From positions 1-13,566 of the forward strand of contig JALNZT010000065.1 of assembly GCA_023229135.1 (NCBI GenBank): a stretch of 13,566 nt of DNA, written 5' to 3'. A model generated the notes under the pieces. It did no database searches. It had not been told where the DNA came from and saw only the letters and a list, made by a program, of their open reading frames with translations. Source of the stretch: Bacteroidales bacterium. GTDB taxonomy: Bacteria > Bacteroidota > Bacteroidia > Bacteroidales > F082. Positions 6,601 through 12,300 of the stretch are shown piece after piece. The first letter of the stretch is position 1; each line of letters starts with the position of its first letter. Both the position numbers and the translations under genes were made by a program.

Positions 6601-8772
6601 TGGACAGAATTCTCTTATGACCTGAGTGCTTATGCCGGTCAAGAAGTTTATGTTGGAATCCAGTGTGTTTCTAACGATGCATTCTTCCTGATGGTTGACG
6701 ACTTCTCGATTGGTACACAAGCTGCAAACTTTGCATTTAATGATGCCCCCGCAACAGTTGGTCAGGCTAACAGAGCTACACGTGCAATGAATAACAGCAT
6801 TTATTCAGGTGATTTCGAATTTACTGCTCAATCTTCAAAAGCTGTTACAGGTACCGAACTTGGTTTCCAAAGTACACGCAGCCGCGAAGCCGTTGAGATT
6901 CACTATGATGGCGACTATGATAATAACGCTGTTGGAACAGGTGGTGCTGTAAGCTTTATGAGTGCCGTACGTTTCACCGCTGCTGAATTGGCTGCCTATT
7001 ATGGTGAATACGAACTCACTGATGTGAAGTTTGTTATCCATGATAATTTCTTTACCAATGTTACCGTAAAAGTTTGGGAAGGTGGCTCTTATGGAACACC
7101 CGGAACCGAAGTATATTCACAAGATGTGACCGCAATGGTTACTGCGGCAACTTGGACAACTGTAAACTTAACCGAAGCTGTTAGCCTCACCGAAGGCAAT
7201 GAGTATTGGATTGGTTATTCAGTTACTACCACCGGTGGTTATCCTGCAGGTGTTGATGCAGGCCCAATGGTGGCTGGAAAAGGTGCCTGGATGTACTTTA
7301 ACGATGCATGGGACGAACTCACAACGATTGCCCCAACGCTTAACTACAACTGGAATATCCGCGGAATCGTAAATATCGCTGAAGGCGGCGGTGGCGGCGG
7401 CGGAGGTGAACTCCCCGAAGGCGTTGTTGGCGTTAATGTTTACCGTGATGGTATGCTGATTGCTGATGCCGTACAAGGTAACGTTTACGTTGACGAAAAC
7501 GTTGACTTTGGTGCCTATACTTACTGTATCACTTACGTTTACGAAGACGGCGGCGAATCTTGCCTCACCGAATGTGTTGACGTTGACCTGAATATAGTTT
7601 GTGATGCTCCAAAAGCACTCACAGGCGAATACCTCTGGACAACAGATGCTTGGGGTGCCATGATCGAATGGAACTCACCAGTAAACGTTGTTGCTGATTG
7701 GTTATTCTATGACGATGGCGTAAACGTTGACGGTATCGGTGGTCCTGCAAGCTTTACATGGGCTATCAAATTTGACCCGGCACAGCTGGCAGAATATGAT
7801 GGTGCTTCGTTGACCAAGATCATGCTCTATAACAGAACCGGTGCAACCGATGAGTTGCGTATCTACGAAGGTAACAATGCTGCTACATTACTGCATACCC
7901 AACCATTAGGTGGTTTAGGAATTGAAGTATATGAAGAGGTAACTTTGACCACGCCAGTATTGCTTGACGTAACTAAACAACTCTGGATTGCTGTTTACTC
8001 CACCGATGGTGTAAACTTCCCTGCTGCTTGCGGTAACTATACCGGTAGCCCAAATAGCGACTACATTACAATTGATGGAACTACATGGGAACATCTTAGT
8101 GATGTGCTTGCACCTTACAGCTGGAACTTACGTGGTTATGTAACTACTGTAGCCGGTGCCACTGCTGCCCTGCCAATGGATAAACCTGTTGATCAGATTT
8201 CAAACACTGGCGAAAGCTTTATTGTTACAGGAAAACCAAGTGCTCAGGCATTCTTCCCTGATGCAACATCAAGAGCAGGCCGCGAACTCGAACTGTTCAA
8301 TGTTTACCGTTCAACAAGCAATAGCAACTATGAACTCATCGCAACTGTTCCATTTGAAGAAGGCGTTGCAAGCTTCGGTTATTTCGATACTGACGTAGCA
8401 GCACAAACTGATTATTACTATCAGGTTACTGCTTTCTATAACTTGGAAAACGCTACTTGCGAATCAGAACCTGCTATGGCACAAGCTAACCCGGAAAACG
8501 ACTTTGTTGCCGTATTCGTTACCAACGTAAACGAATTGGGTACTGCTACAGCACGTTTGTATCCTAACCCTGCCACTGAAAACGTTACCATTGAAGCGGC
8601 CAATATGAACCGCATCACTGTAATTAACGCAATTGGTCAGGTTGTTTACGACCGCGAACTCAGTGCAGAAAGAACACAATTGAATATCGCTACTTATGAA
8701 GCCGGTATCTATATGGTTCGTATCAACACCGAAAACGGTTTGGTAACAAAACGTATGAGCATCGTACGCTAA
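673..8772 (+). CDS. Giant T9SS-secreted multidomain surface protein (2699 aa)
   Basis: The predicted product is a cell-surface or secreted adhesin-like protein of roughly 290 kDa. It would cross the inner membrane by Sec and the outer membrane by the T9SS, which cleaves the C-terminal domain. The ATG at 673 was chosen because it gives a typical signal peptide (MNRKTTIQRW, a hydrophobic core, then ATAQ at 25-28). An in-frame ATG at 538 would bury that peptide. Domains by approximate residue: ASH-like 29-133; PPC-like 137-253; FN3 262-351 and 354-441; CarboxypepD_reg-like 443-530; FN3 533-664; transthyretin-like 665-751; FN3 754-995 with anchor-J insert 771-930; FN3 997-1091; CarboxypepD_reg-like 1096-1176; FN3 1178-1471 with insert 1211-1363; transthyretin-like 1477-1564; FN3 1566-1800 with anchor-J insert 1584-1738; FN3 1802-2310 with cleaved-adhesin insert 1834-2015 and a second insert 2074-2234; FN3 2311-2608 with insert 2340-2493; sorting domain 2627-2699. 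No catalytic motif was seen. The domain calls are fold-level assignments made by eye. Confidence 0.95.
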   Translation: MNRKTTIQRWFLLFAAAFMLLGTQATAQRLEITPDPLDLGERPINAWMRSVAYTLTNTSSDEIILNNAELDAPAFFGLDATSFPMTVAAGESVKVFVNTNGSALGGLLEGEFVAQWGFNRNVTVAGLRATSYVPVQGDVYENPFEITALPFTDAAVSTASLKDNYLLTGVAADGFDAVYSFTLATDQLVSVNLTGADAKMAIYAPFGLNEGPAAGNEIYAAEGTATDLQLFAGDYFLVVSTTAASYDLNVTAVTMPDADAASIVAPLDGATNITNIDMLEWAFGNNTLEYQVVLGTTYPPANIVVDWADAVTTTYQLSNLQPNIQYFWQVNTRNNNNTTPTMGDIWGFTTTLTPPSALTADAEIYEGEDVVLTWESPVDRAFLGYNIFKDGVKLNTTAMLTAATYTDLAPAYNMTGYDYTVTSIFDEGESAMSTAFTVQVTGEGTLSGNVKDQITALNIAGAVVSIAGEDEFGVAQSYEATTTATGNYTLDLLAGIYDLTVVKDGYITATMENVVVAYDATTTEDFILLETAYPVAVVTASEFGENILIEWSFDATTFAPQVMPFNTKGMSEELVQKMWNKFMFDNNFDATAQGSDRALVEFEIWRMREYLPGTMEMIGTTSQYQFVDFDWSVQDWGVYQWYVKAVYSQSEAALVASNSQDKDMLTVVDLIVALNSADSPGGTVVTFTNTSEPDLNLEYGIVLGLTGEHEWNAFRKGSYNIEVAKTGYAVITETADIYEATSFEWLLEELLAVPADLYVTPTAFASWDAGVAAPFEPVMQDFNNGFGEWTVEQTNAVRTWIIEEDIYDNFDGTPYAYVRWDSNSQDELLVSPVMNTASASSLFVQFDQVYQDYSGTTDRASVEVYDGANWVEVAVYEGEDYGSWYTTTDFESLDVTAYKNANFQVRFRYVGTNDLYWAIDNVTVTDVPVAGRSFATYKIFLDEVLLGELTEEEYQLGTTFGETLTAGETYLVEVAAVYTTGQSDKAAASFIYVPCEDYATPADFAATQLVGTLDIELSWTNLDAAAMDTVDGVVISRNGEEYALIDFEDGVVASFIDEDLEFGTYNYCITYVYDSGAETCQGVTCTEDVEITGGGYVNGTVTAFDGGAAIEGASIIVFNEDYSFEFTTDASGFYTGEVVDGTYDYLVVADTYESQTLEGVVITFGETVTNDFVLLEFPYAVDEVIATELSDAVVQLDWSGNGGGGGGGGDIAEWLYYDDGVNIDGIGGPQTFTWAIKFDPDQLVDYDGASLTKIEIFNRTAAADELRIYEGTNAATLLHTQTLSGLGVEVWEEVELTDAVMLDVTKELWIAVYTTDGTNFPAAISTYSGSPNSDLITLDGAVWDNLSVLGLDGTWNLRGYVTDMATMRSAELPKAEATSNYNANETVAFARSGQLNTSANAVHASSQSSRELLGFNVYRTSCVTGELQFLGFTLDSLFTDNTWGAATSGVYKWGVVAEYSNNESEIVFSNCLDKDMNTTVSVTVTTNSGDSPEGTNVSFTNTSEPDLDLTYTTQLDATGYFAWDDFRKGTYDIYAEKLGFGAIEISDYVIDSPEAFVWMLEELLLPVSDLYVSPTGFATWSAGGVIPFEPFIEDFSEGIDAWTRIPETNNWQMSQTNLAGGTEPEVRFYWSPNTTNRFYFISPMMSTLSQTEIEMSFDHIIDDFGGGYTIQLVTIADGVEYEVMSWPAADAPAVNEVVTLTSAHGVGATDFQVAFVFDGAAFDMNWWNIDNIMLYAPGTRELQGYKVWLDGIYKADTPNTYYQYDVTDLVDGEEYFAEVAAVYSNGISEKMNYTWTYLSCDNYAGPEDLAAEVNGQDVTLTWGGTTPPPPPPGDGFSDDFEGHADFALDFAPWTNVDVDGSTTYGMSGIDWPNTYLAQAFILFNPSATTPALGDTPAHSGDKFAACFASEVAPNNDWLIAPMTAIGAGYNVNFWAKSYTADYGLERFKVGVSTTGTNPADFTIITPGSFVEAPANAWTEFSYDLSAYAGQEVYVGIQCVSNDAFFLMVDDFSIGTQAANFAFNDAPATVGQANRATRAMNNSIYSGDFEFTAQSSKAVTGTELGFQSTRSREAVEIHYDGDYDNNAVGTGGAVSFMSAVRFTAAELAAYYGEYELTDVKFVIHDNFFTNVTVKVWEGGSYGTPGTEVYSQDVTAMVTAATWTTVNLTEAVSLTEGNEYWIGYSVTTTGGYPAGVDAGPMVAGKGAWMYFNDAWDELTTIAPTLNYNWNIRGIVNIAEGGGGGGGGELPEGVVGVNVYRDGMLIADAVQGNVYVDENVDFGAYTYCITYVYEDGGESCLTECVDVDLNIVCDAPKALTGEYLWTTDAWGAMIEWNSPVNVVADWLFYDDGVNVDGIGGPASFTWAIKFDPAQLAEYDGASLTKIMLYNRTGATDELRIYEGNNAATLLHTQPLGGLGIEVYEEVTLTTPVLLDVTKQLWIAVYSTDGVNFPAACGNYTGSPNSDYITIDGTTWEHLSDVLAPYSWNLRGYVTTVAGATAALPMDKPVDQISNTGESFIVTGKPSAQAFFPDATSRAGRELELFNVYRSTSNSNYELIATVPFEEGVASFGYFDTDVAAQTDYYYQVTAFYNLENATCESEPAMAQANPENDFVAVFVTNVNELGTATARLYPNPATENVTIEAANMNRITVINAIGQVVYDRELSAERTQLNIATYEAGIYMVRINTENGLVTKRMSIVR
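2665..2925 (+). repeat. Transthyretin-like module, copy 1 (residues 665-751)
   Basis: This is the first of three copies of an 87-88-residue module that follows a D-K-D-M motif. Shared landmarks are N-S-x(2)-(S/A)-P-x-G-T, then (T/M)-S-E-P-D-L, an aromatic followed by D/N-x-F-R-(K/R)-G-x-Y-(N/D)-I, and a closing W-x-L-E-E-L-L. The pattern (gatV, G-x-Y-x-I, hydrophobic-LEE) resembles the prealbumin-like carboxypeptidase-regulatory fold, but it is distinct from the neighbouring CarboxypepD_reg copies. The other copies are at 5101-5364 and 12850-13113. Confidence 0.7.
2983..3462 (+). other. Choice-of-anchor J domain nested in an FN3 (residues 771-930)
   Basis: Family landmarks are visible: an early D-F-N-x-G-F-x-x-W, the segment L-V-S-P-V-M, and a closing W-A-I-D-N-V-T-V strand. 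The flanks belong to one FN3 domain. Before it comes L-Y-V-T-P-T-A-F-A-S-W and after it G-R-S-F-A-T-Y-K-I-F-L-D. The anchor-J domain therefore sits in the loop between two FN3 strands and is not a bead on the string. Anchor-J domains are common in T9SS cargo and often bind carbohydrate or protein, but no ligand is indicated here. Confidence 0.7.
4276..4299 (+). repeat. Poly-glycine tract, eight Gly (residues 1202-1209)
   Basis: Eight consecutive GGN codons (mostly GGC) follow D-W-S-G-N and precede the inserted module that begins with I-A-E-W. The tract marks the entry point of an insert into an FN3 domain. The reading frame is open on both sides. Confidence 0.9.
4303..4761 (+). repeat. Unnamed ~150-residue beta-rich insert, copy A (1211-1363)
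   Basis: The module starts E-W-L-Y-Y-D-D-G and ends W-N-L-R-G-Y-V. In between it has F-T-W-A-I-K-F-D-P, G-A-S-L-T-K-I, L-R-I-Y-E-G, D-V-T-K-x-L-W-I-A-V-Y and G-S-P-N-S-D. Copy B at 7690-8151 is about 71% identical by hand count. Copy C at 12034-12501 and the more divergent copy D at 6892-7374 keep the landmarks. Alternating hydrophobic segments suggest a beta sandwich. I cannot name the family. Confidence 0.8.
5101..5364 (+). repeat. Transthyretin-like module, copy 2 (residues 1477-1564)
   Basis: This is the second copy of the module described at 2665-2925. It again follows D-K-D-M and carries F-T-N-T-S-E-P-D-L, D-D-F-R-K-G-T-Y-D-I and W-M-L-E-E-L-L. It is again followed immediately by an FN3 domain that holds an anchor-J insert, so module and FN3 appear to have been copied as a block. 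Confidence 0.7.
5422..5886 (+). other. Second nested anchor-J domain (residues 1584-1738)
   Basis: It lies between the FN3 strand ending F-A-T-W-S-A-G and the strand T-R-E-L-Q-G-Y-K-V-W. Landmarks are F-I-E-D-F-S-E-G, F-I-S-P-M-M-S-T and W-W-N-I-D-N-I. It is closer to the insert at 13189-13566 in the second gene (shared A-G-G-T-x-P-E-x-R-F, W-S-P, S-P/T-P-M-M-S-T, I-A-D-G-V-E-Y) than to the first anchor-J copy in its own protein. Confidence 0.7.
6151..6168 (+). repeat. Poly-proline tract, six Pro (residues 1827-1832)
   Basis: Six proline codons follow T-W-G-G-T-T and precede G-D-G-F-S-D-D-F-E-G, the start of a cleaved-adhesin-like insert. This is the entry junction of the largest insert in the protein, whose exit is the eight-glycine run at 7384-7407. 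Confidence 0.9.
6172..6717 (+). other. Cleaved-adhesin-like (anchor J) domain (residues 1834-2015)
   Basis: Landmarks match the cleaved-adhesin/choice-of-anchor J family known from Porphyromonas gingipains and haemagglutinins: D-D-F-E-G-H near the start, N-D-W-L-I-A-P, G-V-S-T-T-G-T with D-F-T-I, W-T-E-F-S-Y-D-L-S-A-Y-A-G-Q-E-V-Y-V-G-I, and a closing M-V-D-D-F-S-I-G. It lies inside the same FN3 domain as the module at 6892-7374. In the gingipain family such domains bind haem, haemoglobin or matrix proteins, but nothing here fixes the ligand. Confidence 0.75.
6892..7374 (+). repeat. Unnamed beta-rich insert, divergent copy D (2074-2234)
   Basis: This copy starts V-E-I-H-Y-D-G-D-Y-D and ends W-N-I-R-G-I-V. 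It keeps F-M-S-A-V-R-F-T, an L-T-D-V-K-F strand, V-K-V-W-E-G, W-T-T-V-N-L and Y-W-I-G-Y-S at positions matching the other copies, with low overall identity. It follows the cleaved-adhesin domain through a linker of about 58 residues, and both sit in one FN3. Confidence 0.6.
7384..7407 (+). repeat. Poly-glycine tract, eight Gly (residues 2238-2245)
   Basis: Eight GGN codons separate the end of insert copy D from E-L-P-E-G-V-V-G-V-N-V-Y-R-D-G, where the interrupted FN3 domain resumes. This is the exit junction of the double insert that began at the six prolines (6151-6168). Confidence 0.9.
7690..8151 (+). repeat. Unnamed beta-rich insert, copy B (2340-2493)
   Basis: About 71% identical to copy A in protein by hand count. 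Two DNA blocks of 24 bases are fully identical between the copies: 4365-4388 with 7752-7775, and 4734-4757 with 8121-8144. The host FN3 strand before it is A-M-I-E-W-N-S-P-V-N, with no glycine or proline run, and the domain resumes at A-G-R-E-L-E-L-F-N-V-Y-R. Confidence 0.8.
8551..8769 (+). other. T9SS type A sorting domain (residues 2627-2699)
   Basis: The last 73 residues show the standard pattern: A-R-L-Y-P-N-P-A-T-E-N-V near the start, a middle strand I-T-V-I-N-A-I-G-Q-V-V-Y, then Y-E-A-G-I-Y-M-V-R-I and the final T-K-R-M-S-I-V-R. In known systems this domain directs passage through the outer-membrane T9SS channel and is then removed by the PorU sortase. Confidence 0.95.
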
Positions 8773-8783
8773 GCTTTAATACT

Positions 8784-8801
8784 GGAATAGACATCTATTC
8801 C
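8784..8801 (+). other. Small perfect hairpin after the stop codon
   Basis: GGAATAG (8784-8790) and CTATTCC (8795-8801) pair perfectly over 7 base pairs around a 4-base loop. It lies 11 bases after the stop and 12 bases before the terminator. It has no T tract, so it might protect the 3' end of the mRNA or be incidental. Confidence 0.45.
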
Positions 8802-8813
8802 TGACTATATCTA

Positions 8814-8849
8814 CCCTGGCCTCCAAAATTTGGTGGCCGGGGTTTTTTT
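8814..8849 (+). terminator. Intrinsic terminator of the 2699-aa gene
   Basis: CCCTGGCCTCCAA (8814-8826) pairs with TTGGTGGCCGGGG (8830-8842) with one T-G wobble and one T-T mismatch. It is followed by seven T (8843-8849). It lies 42 bases after the TAA at 8770-8772 and separates this gene from the next giant. Confidence 0.9.
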
Positions 8850-9008
8850 ATGTGTTTTTCTCAAAAAGTTTTTTGAATAGCCACTAATTCGTCAAACTGT
8901 TAGCTGAGTGGTTGTTGGGCTTGTTTTTTTCTACTATCTTATGAAAGCCTTGTTTTTATTGGAGTCTCAACAGCCGAAGAGTAGGGGTAAACCTTTGCAA
9001 CTTTGTCT

Positions 9009-9055
9009 ATAAAATGTGGGACATAGATCAACAACCTGATGTCCGCACGTTTTAT
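9009..9055. other. Strong intergenic stem-loop
   Basis: ATAAAATGTGGGACAT (9009-9024) pairs with 9039-9055 over 16 base pairs, with one T-G wobble (9015 with 9049) and one bulged G (9045). The loop is 14 bases (9025-9038). TTTT (9050-9053) lies inside the right arm and only a weak T run follows, so it is a poor intrinsic terminator. It could be a processed RNA element, a protein-binding palindrome or part of a small RNA. Confidence 0.55.
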
Positions 9056-9248
9056 TGGCCAATTTTGAATCACTTAACAAGCTTTTTTTTGTTTAAAATG
9101 CTTTATTGTCAGACGTTTTTTTGTCGAGATATAACTCTACAATAGTCTGATTTCAGAATAATTTTTTAAAAAAGAATAGGGCTTTGTTAGTTTATTAAAA
9201 GTAAATACATGAATTGTTTTACACAGCGAACTTATCAACCACGCTTCT

Positions 9249-9256
9249 TACCTTTG
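9249..9256 (+). promoter_or_regulatory. Candidate -7 promoter element, TACCTTTG
   Basis: TACCTTTG is an exact match to the Bacteroidota -7 consensus TAnnTTTG and would give a leader of roughly 85-90 bases before the ATG at 9349. No TTG lies at the usual distance of about 19 bases upstream; the nearest is at 9214-9216, 32 bases away. The call is tentative. Confidence 0.3.
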
Positions 9257-9348
9257 GAATTATTGTGTGCTGTTTCCTACAGAGGCAGCCATTCTCAATT
9301 AATAGTTCAATCAAATCATTTTTATTTATTAACCAATTTATTATCATT

Positions 9349-12300
9349 ATGAAAAGTTATCTTACTTTTTCACGATGGCTTCTGTTACTGACAATGGGGT
9401 TATTCCTGTTCGGTAGTTCAGGCAACTTGTTTGCGCAAAATGACGCAAGCAAGCAAGCTGAAATAGAAGCCCTTCATGGTCCAACAGTTGAAGTGCCGCA
9501 ATCGGACGGACGCGCTGTTGGCGACAACTGTACAACGCCTATCGTTGTGAATATTCCCGCTGATCTGCCCTATGCAGATATGGGGAATACTACCTGCGGC
9601 AGAGGCAACACCTACCAAGATAGTGACCTTGGTTGGTATGACGGAGGTGAGGACATTATTTATGAACTAAATGTTACTGCGGAAACCGAAGTAACCATAA
9701 CAATGGATCCCAAAACTACTACCTATTCCGGGCTTGGTTTGTTTACTTCCTGCCCAACAGGGCCTTTGGGTGCCGGTAATTTTTGGATTTCAACAGGTAG
9801 TTCAGCATCTCCGCGTAGCCTTCAAAGAACACTAGCTCCCGGTACCTATTATGTTATGGCTGATACCTGGGCATCACCAGACTGTATTCCCGTGCTGGAT
9901 ATGACTATTGCTGAGGTACTACCTCCAGCAACTGTTACTGTTTTTCCTTTCATCGAGTCGTTTGAAGTTGCTTCAACAACCGTTGCTGATTGGAGACAGA
10001 TTCAAGAGGCAGGATCCGCTTTGTGGACTTTTGCTGCCGGATCAAGTGGTGGTGCTATTACAACTGCTTTTGATGGAACACGTAACGCCAGATTTGTTAG
10101 CAGTGGTAGTACTCCTAAAACTAAGCTTGTTTCTCCTCCGCTTGATTTATCAGCTACTCCTGTAGCTCGAGTATCTTTTTATCTAGGACAGGAAGATTGG
10201 TTTGGTGATCAAAATACTACTGCAGTATATTATAGGATTAGTGAAGCAGACCCATGGGTTCTTATACAAAACTTTACCAATAATATTAATGCCTGGACAA
10301 TGTTTGACCTTGAACTTCCTAATCCATCAGCAACCTATCAAGTGGCTTTTGAAGGGCTAGATAATTTTGGTCGTGCCAATGTTATCGATTTGGTTACGGT
10401 TTATGAAGTGCTGACACCTCCTGGCCTCGAAATCCTTAACGCCAATTTGGATATGGGCGATCGCCCCATTGGTGCCTGGATGAAACCAGCTGCTTTCGAG
10501 ATAATTAATAACCCTGGCGGTGGCGACTTCGAAATTACCCAAGCCGATATCGACAATAACGTTGGTGGATTTCTTCAGGTAGTTACCCCTCAGTTGCCAT
10601 ACGTTCTGGCTTCAGGAGCAACAACCACCGAGTTTGGTATCACTAATAGTGCAGCAGCAGTTGCCGATGGCCTATTTAATGGTTCATTTGCCATGTTCTT
10701 TGGTAGTCGCGCTGTTCTTACAGCCGATTATACCGGAAACGCTTATACACCGGTTGCCGGTGATGTTTGGGAAATGGCTTTTGATGCAGATGCTGTTGCC
10801 TTCCCTGATAATGTGGCCATGGGCAGCTTCGTAAATAACTACGATCTCCCTGGTGCAACCGCTGATGGCTGGGACGCCGTATATAAGATAGATGTTGATG
10901 CTGGGGATATTATCGTTGATATTGATCTTACAGGTACTGATGCTAAAATGGCCCTTTACCCAGCTGACTTTGACGGTGTAGGTGGTCCTGATACAGATAA
11001 TGCTTTAGTATCAGCTACCACAACAGCTACCGGCCTTGAGCTTTTTGAAGGTGTGTATTACCTGGTTGTTAGTACTACTGGTGCTGATTTTATCCTTGAC
11101 TATACACCAACGGCTATGCCAGCGTCTGATGCAGTAACTAACCTTACTCCAGCTGATGGCGCTGTTAACATTATAAATGGTAGCAACCTAACCTGGTCAT
11201 GGGGTGCAAACACCATGGATTACCGTGTAGTACTGGGTACAACTTACCCACCTGCAACGGTTGTTAAGGATTGGGCAACAGCAAATACTGCTGTAAACGG
11301 TTCTTACACCTTATCAGGTTTAAATCCTAACCTACAGTACTTCTGGCGTATTGACACCAGAAACAACAATGGCACAACAAGCGGCGAAGTTTGGGGTTTC
11401 ACGACCACCATCACGCCTCCTTCTGCCCTTGCTGCAACCGTGAATGATCCCGGTGAAAGCTCAACAACTGTAAGTGCTTCATTAACATGGACAGGCCCTA
11501 CAAACCGCGCTTTTGTTGGCTATAATGTTTACCGCGATGGTGTTAAGATTACATCCACACCTGTTGCAAACGCTAGCTTTACCGATCTTGGTTTAGCCCG
11601 CAACACAGCCTATTCTTATTATGTAACGTCTGTTTATGACGAAGGAGAATCTGCTGCTTCCAATACAGCTAATATCGCCACCAAAGGTGTAGGTACAGCT
11701 AATGGATTTGTATATGATGCCCTGAGCAATGAGCCACTTGAAGGCGCAAGCGTTCGCATACAAGGCACTAATGGAACTTATGCTTTAGTTACTGACGAAA
11801 CCGGTGCTTATGCAAGCCAGGTTTATGCAGGATTATATAACTACACTGTGAGTGCTGCTGATTTTAATAGTCAGACCTTATCCGGACAAACAGTTCTTCA
11901 TGGTGGAACCTTAACGAATGATTTTTATCTAACAGAATCACCTTATCCGGTAGCGGATGTAGTTGCTTTTGAATTAGATGAAGATAAAGTTCAGGTATCT
12001 TGGGGTGGCTCAACACCTCCTCCTCCTCCTCCATTGATTGAAGAATGGCTGGCTTATGATAATAATGGTATTCCTACTCAATATTGGTGGGCTGGTGCCG
12101 GAGCACCATTCTCCTGGGCAATTAGCTTTGATCCGACAGATCTGGAAGACCTGGCAGGCGCATCATTAACAAAAATTGCCATATTTAACACTGCCGCACC
12201 AGACGTAAATACACTAAATATTTATGAAGGTGATTTAGAAGCCGGAACAGCAACTGTAGTTCATACACAAGATCTAACTGGTCTAACGTTGGAAGACTGG

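Larger units (their letters stand above)
8850..9348. other. A/T-rich intergenic region between the giant genes
   Basis: About 500 bases without a supported gene. It holds the hairpin at 9009-9055, a -7-like element at 9249-9256 and the A/T-rich leader of the second giant, including the shared 11-mer at 9320-9330. A 23-codon open frame at 8941-9012 has no recognisable features. Blocks resembling the leader of the first giant occur at 9214-9227 and 9236-9247. Confidence 0.6.

Noticed and set aside
2167..8679. Many 60-95-codon frames on the minus strand and in other forward frames inside the giant genes
   Set aside because: They overlap well-supported domains of the giants and contain Ser/Ala/Thr-rich nonsense typical of antisense to repetitive coding DNA.
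673..8772. Gingipain-like or other protease/glycosidase activity
   Set aside because: Cleaved-adhesin-like domains suggested it, but no catalytic domain or motif was found; every segment is assigned to beta-sandwich modules, linkers or the sorting domain.
8941..9012. Small ORF of 23 codons after the first giant's terminator
   Set aside because: No initiation context or family features, and such frames are expected by chance in 500 bases.
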